A DNA stretch of 7,304 nucleotides from Microcaldota archaeon. GTDB taxonomy: Archaea > Micrarchaeota > Micrarchaeia > Anstonellales > Anstonellaceae. Under the pieces are notes generated by a model. It was not told where the DNA came from. It searched no databases and was given only the letters and a program-made list of their open reading frames with translations. The stretch covers positions 1 through 7,304 of the forward strand of contig JAPLWY010000064.1 in the NCBI GenBank assembly GCA_026396355.1, written 5' to 3'. Positions 5,425 through 7,304 of the stretch are shown here, piece by piece (position 1 is the first letter of the stretch; the number at the start of each line of letters is the position of its first letter). The position numbers and the translations under genes are program-made.

Positions 5425-5426
5425 TC

Positions 5427-5453
5427 TAAAAAAGCATCTACGATGCTTTTTTA
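5427..5453 (+). terminator. Hairpin with A6/T6 arms, possible terminator
   Basis: A perfect 12-bp stem (TAAAAAAGCATC / GATGCTTTTTTA) with a TAC loop ends in T6, resembling a bidirectional intrinsic terminator. It would end transcription of the TPR gene upstream. Its right arm, TTTTTTAA (5447-5454), lies 31 nt before the GAGGTG at 5478 and is therefore also the likeliest TATA box of the next gene. The two roles overlap physically. Confidence 0.55.
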
Positions 5454-5488
5454 AGCATTTCTCATAGTAACTTCGCTGAGGTGTGGCA

Positions 5489-5923
5489 ATGAATCAAAAA
5501 AACGTTTCACAGACTGCACGTGCCTACTTTTACCTGGGAGAGGCAAGACTGGAAAGCGGAAAGCCGCGCCAAGCAGCAATCTTCTTCAGGAAAGCGCTCA
5601 AATCAGATGAAAACTACTCGCTTGCGCGCATTGGACTTGCAGAAGCGCTTTACCAGGACACAACCCTGAAAAACCGGAACCAAACGCTCTACAAAATCAT
5701 AGACCTGTTCAACCAAGCCTCTGCCACTCCGGTTGACTATTACGCACTGCGTAAAAAAGAGCAGAAGCTGGTTTACAAGGCAGGTCTGGACCACGTGTAC
5801 ATTTGCAGCGTGCTCAGCAATGACGATCCAAAAAACGATTTGGGAATAGGGCACAACCTGACTCTGCAGAATCTCATAATTCCGCCCTCCAGCCTCAAGG
5901 AGCATGCAACCGAATCTGCCTAA
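5489..5923 (+). CDS. Small TPR-like protein
   Basis: This 144-residue soluble protein has one clear TPR-type helix pair near the N-terminus (RAYFYLGEARLESGKPRQAA, then IFFRKALKSDENYSLARIGL), with a third helix beginning AEALYQ. The rest has no motif I recognise. It includes YKIIDLFNQASATPVDYYAL, then a segment with VYICSVLSNDDPKNDLGIGH. The ATG at 5489 is chosen over GTG 5483 because GAGGTG (5478-5483) is a good Shine-Dalgarno 5 nt before it and overlaps the GTG. A TATA-like box at 5447-5454 puts the transcript start just upstream of that site. It probably has a scaffold or adaptor role. It shares fold type and orientation with the TPR gene before it but not obvious sequence identity. Its TAA overlaps the TAG of the convergent transporter gene. 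Confidence 0.8.
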   Translation: MNQKNVSQTARAYFYLGEARLESGKPRQAAIFFRKALKSDENYSLARIGLAEALYQDTTLKNRNQTLYKIIDLFNQASATPVDYYALRKKEQKLVYKAGLDHVYICSVLSNDDPKNDLGIGHNLTLQNLIIPPSSLKEHATESA

Positions 5924-7304
5924 ATTCCGAAGAACTTGGCAGCAGCGGCAATCACGATGATTGCGCCCACCAGCCCTTCGCCGGCAATCAGACCGCCAGC
6001 CACCAGCCGCCATTTTTCAGTCTGCTTTGCCCTGTCTATGAAATAGCGCGCCATCCCTCCAATGAACAATGGCAGCGAAAGCGAGAATGGCACATACAGC
6101 CCAATGCCAAGCGCAATGGGCACTGCTCCCAAGCCAAAGCGCGCGCCAGCCAAGGCGAGCAGGAATCCTACTACTGCGCCAGCTGCCAGGAACTGGGGCA
6201 ATGCGCCTGCAGAGGCTATTTCTTTCACTGCGATAGCCTGTGGCGCAGGAAACTCCTTTCCGCCAAAGCCTGTATGCGCAAACGAGAGCATGAGAACACC
6301 CATCACAAGCGAAGCAGATATCACGCCTGCAATCTCTGCCGCAAACTGGTGCTGCGGAGGGGTGCCAAGCAAAAAGCCAGTCTTGAAATCCTGCATCGCA
6401 TCCCCTGCAATGCCTGCCGCGATGCAGACAACCGCTGCAAGCAGCACAAGGTGCACTGCTGAAAATCCGAATATGAATTTTGCGGCAAGAAGCAGAATGA
6501 GCGCGAATATTTCCATCGGGTCGACATTCATCTCCCCGGTTATCCTCGCGCCGATGAATGCCATCAGGAAAGCGCCGATAATCGCAAGAAGCGCAAGGGG
6601 CAGTGAAAGGTCGAATGCGTAAACGAGAAGGAGGCACAGCGCCACGAATGCGATTCCGCTCAGCTTTCCCATTTTCGCTTTCCTGTAATAGTGCGCGGTC
6701 TTCATGAATACGGGTATGCCTACTGTGATGAACGAGGCAATCGCAGCGCCAATCACTATCCCGACGCCCAAAGGCTGCGCAACCGCAGAGATTGCAGTCG
6801 CCCCGAAATTCGGCAAAATGTAAAGCAGGGTGATGAGCGCGCCGGCAAACCAGGCAAGCATGAACCGCGCGCCAATCAAATAGCCTCCTGCAATTGGTAT
6901 GAATGAGAACGGCAGCGACATTACTGTATTGTTCAGTGCCGCGTATATTGCGCCAAGCCCGAACGAGCCGATAAGCGTCTTGCTCTGCTTCCCGCCTTTA
7001 TCTCCCGCGCTTATTATCGCCGCAGCTGCCGCGCCATCAGCATATGGCAGCTTTTCCTCAACCACCATGCTTTGCCTCAGAGGATAGACAAACAAAAGCC
7101 CGATAAGCCCGCCTGCAAGCGCAACCAGCACTATCTCGCCTGCGCCTACAGAGAAGCCGAGCATGAAAATCGCAGGTATTGTGAAAATAATCCCTGCTGC
7201 CAAAAGCCCGCCTGTCGAGGCTGCAGTCTGCATGACATTGGTGTCATGCTTGCTTCCAAGCGAGAAAACGCGCACGAGCGCCAGCGAAACAACCGCTGTC
7301 GTAA
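5920..7304 (-). CDS. OPT-family transporter, N-terminus outside window
   Basis: This is a highly hydrophobic polytopic membrane protein of the oligopeptide transporter (OPT) family, which imports small peptides or metal chelates using the proton gradient. At least 461 residues are visible. The frame is open through the right edge, and the GTG at 7275 is an internal Val codon rather than the start. Family features are VMQTAASTGGLLAAGIIFTI near the visible N-terminus, EEKLPYADGAAAA, and the conserved AGDAMQDFKTGFLLGTPPQH, followed by QFAAEIAG in the second half. More than ten membrane spans can be counted. The conserved first OPT segment lies beyond the window. The C-terminus (AAAAKFFGI) ends with a TAG that overlaps the TAA of the convergent TPR-like gene. 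The substrate cannot be told from sequence, and no partner peptidase or siderophore gene is adjacent. Confidence 0.9.
   Translation of the reverse strand, partial: TTAVVSLALVRVFSLGSKHDTNVMQTAASTGGLLAAGIIFTIPAIFMLGFSVGAGEIVLVALAGGLIGLLFVYPLRQSMVVEEKLPYADGAAAAAIISAGDKGGKQSKTLIGSFGLGAIYAALNNTVMSLPFSFIPIAGGYLIGARFMLAWFAGALITLLYILPNFGATAISAVAQPLGVGIVIGAAIASFITVGIPVFMKTAHYYRKAKMGKLSGIAFVALCLLLVYAFDLSLPLALLAIIGAFLMAFIGARITGEMNVDPMEIFALILLLAAKFIFGFSAVHLVLLAAVVCIAAGIAGDAMQDFKTGFLLGTPPQHQFAAEIAGVISASLVMGVLMLSFAHTGFGGKEFPAPQAIAVKEIASAGALPQFLAAGAVVGFLLALAGARFGLGAVPIALGIGLYVPFSLSLPLFIGGMARYFIDRAKQTEKWRLVAGGLIAGEGLVGAIIVIAAAAKFFGI

Noticed and set aside
5603..6013. Minus-strand reading frame of 136 codons
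   Set aside because: It is antisense to the second TPR-like gene and out of frame with the OPT gene. It has no recognisable motif.
6062..6622. Plus-strand reading frame of 186 codons
   Set aside because: It lies wholly antisense to the OPT transporter, whose family motifs are unambiguous.
1..7304. CRISPR array, tRNA, rRNA or transposase gene
   Set aside because: I saw no regularly spaced repeats, no cloverleaf-like segment with a T-arm, and no transposase-like reading frame on either strand.

Overview
The window looks archaeal. The pointers are a class III (type IV pilin-like) signal peptide with the RGQGATEYL motif, a short archaeal-type presenilin-family (A22) membrane protease, TATA-like boxes a constant distance upstream of apparently leaderless start codons, GGTG-type Shine-Dalgarno sites and a T-rich terminator tract. 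Genes are short and tightly packed, which would suit a small-genome (DPANN-like) archaeon. That placement is inference, because there is no rRNA or other phylogenetic marker here.

Layout. 1-487 (minus) is the 5' part of an unrecognised gene running off the left edge. 616-1806 (minus) holds a thioredoxin reductase followed 9 nt later by a small unknown gene; an in-frame TAG cuts that gene, and a coding-like tail of 23 codons follows the TAG. A 66-bp divergent promoter region separates this from a four-gene plus-strand operon at 1873-4534: the NrdR repressor, a single-domain asparaginase-like protein, a presenilin-type intramembrane protease and a secreted pilin-like protein, with gaps of 4, 4 and 2 nt. 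A small unknown minus-strand gene (4548-4778) and a TPR protein (4830-5369) diverge from one shared TATA-like palindrome. A second small TPR-like protein follows at 5489-5923, and its stop codon overlaps that of a convergent OPT-family transporter (5920 to the right edge, start outside the window).

How the parts may work together. NrdR normally represses ribonucleotide reductase genes, but none is present. It is the first gene of an operon otherwise devoted to an asparaginase fold, membrane proteolysis and a surface protein. The presenilin homologue sits directly before a protein with a cleavable membrane-spanning N-terminus, so protease and substrate (or clearance of the remnant) is a reasonable but unproven link.

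The most unusual signal is a pair of tandem perfect hairpins inserted in frame in the signal-peptide region of the pilin-like gene (3744-3794), which leaves two copies of the RGQGAT processing motif. A second tandem pair with unrelated sequence but nearly the same geometry (20 nt, 2-nt gap, 27-29 nt) lies between the two TPR genes (5405-5453). Together they suggest a family of small double-hairpin elements, or a convergent regulatory structure.
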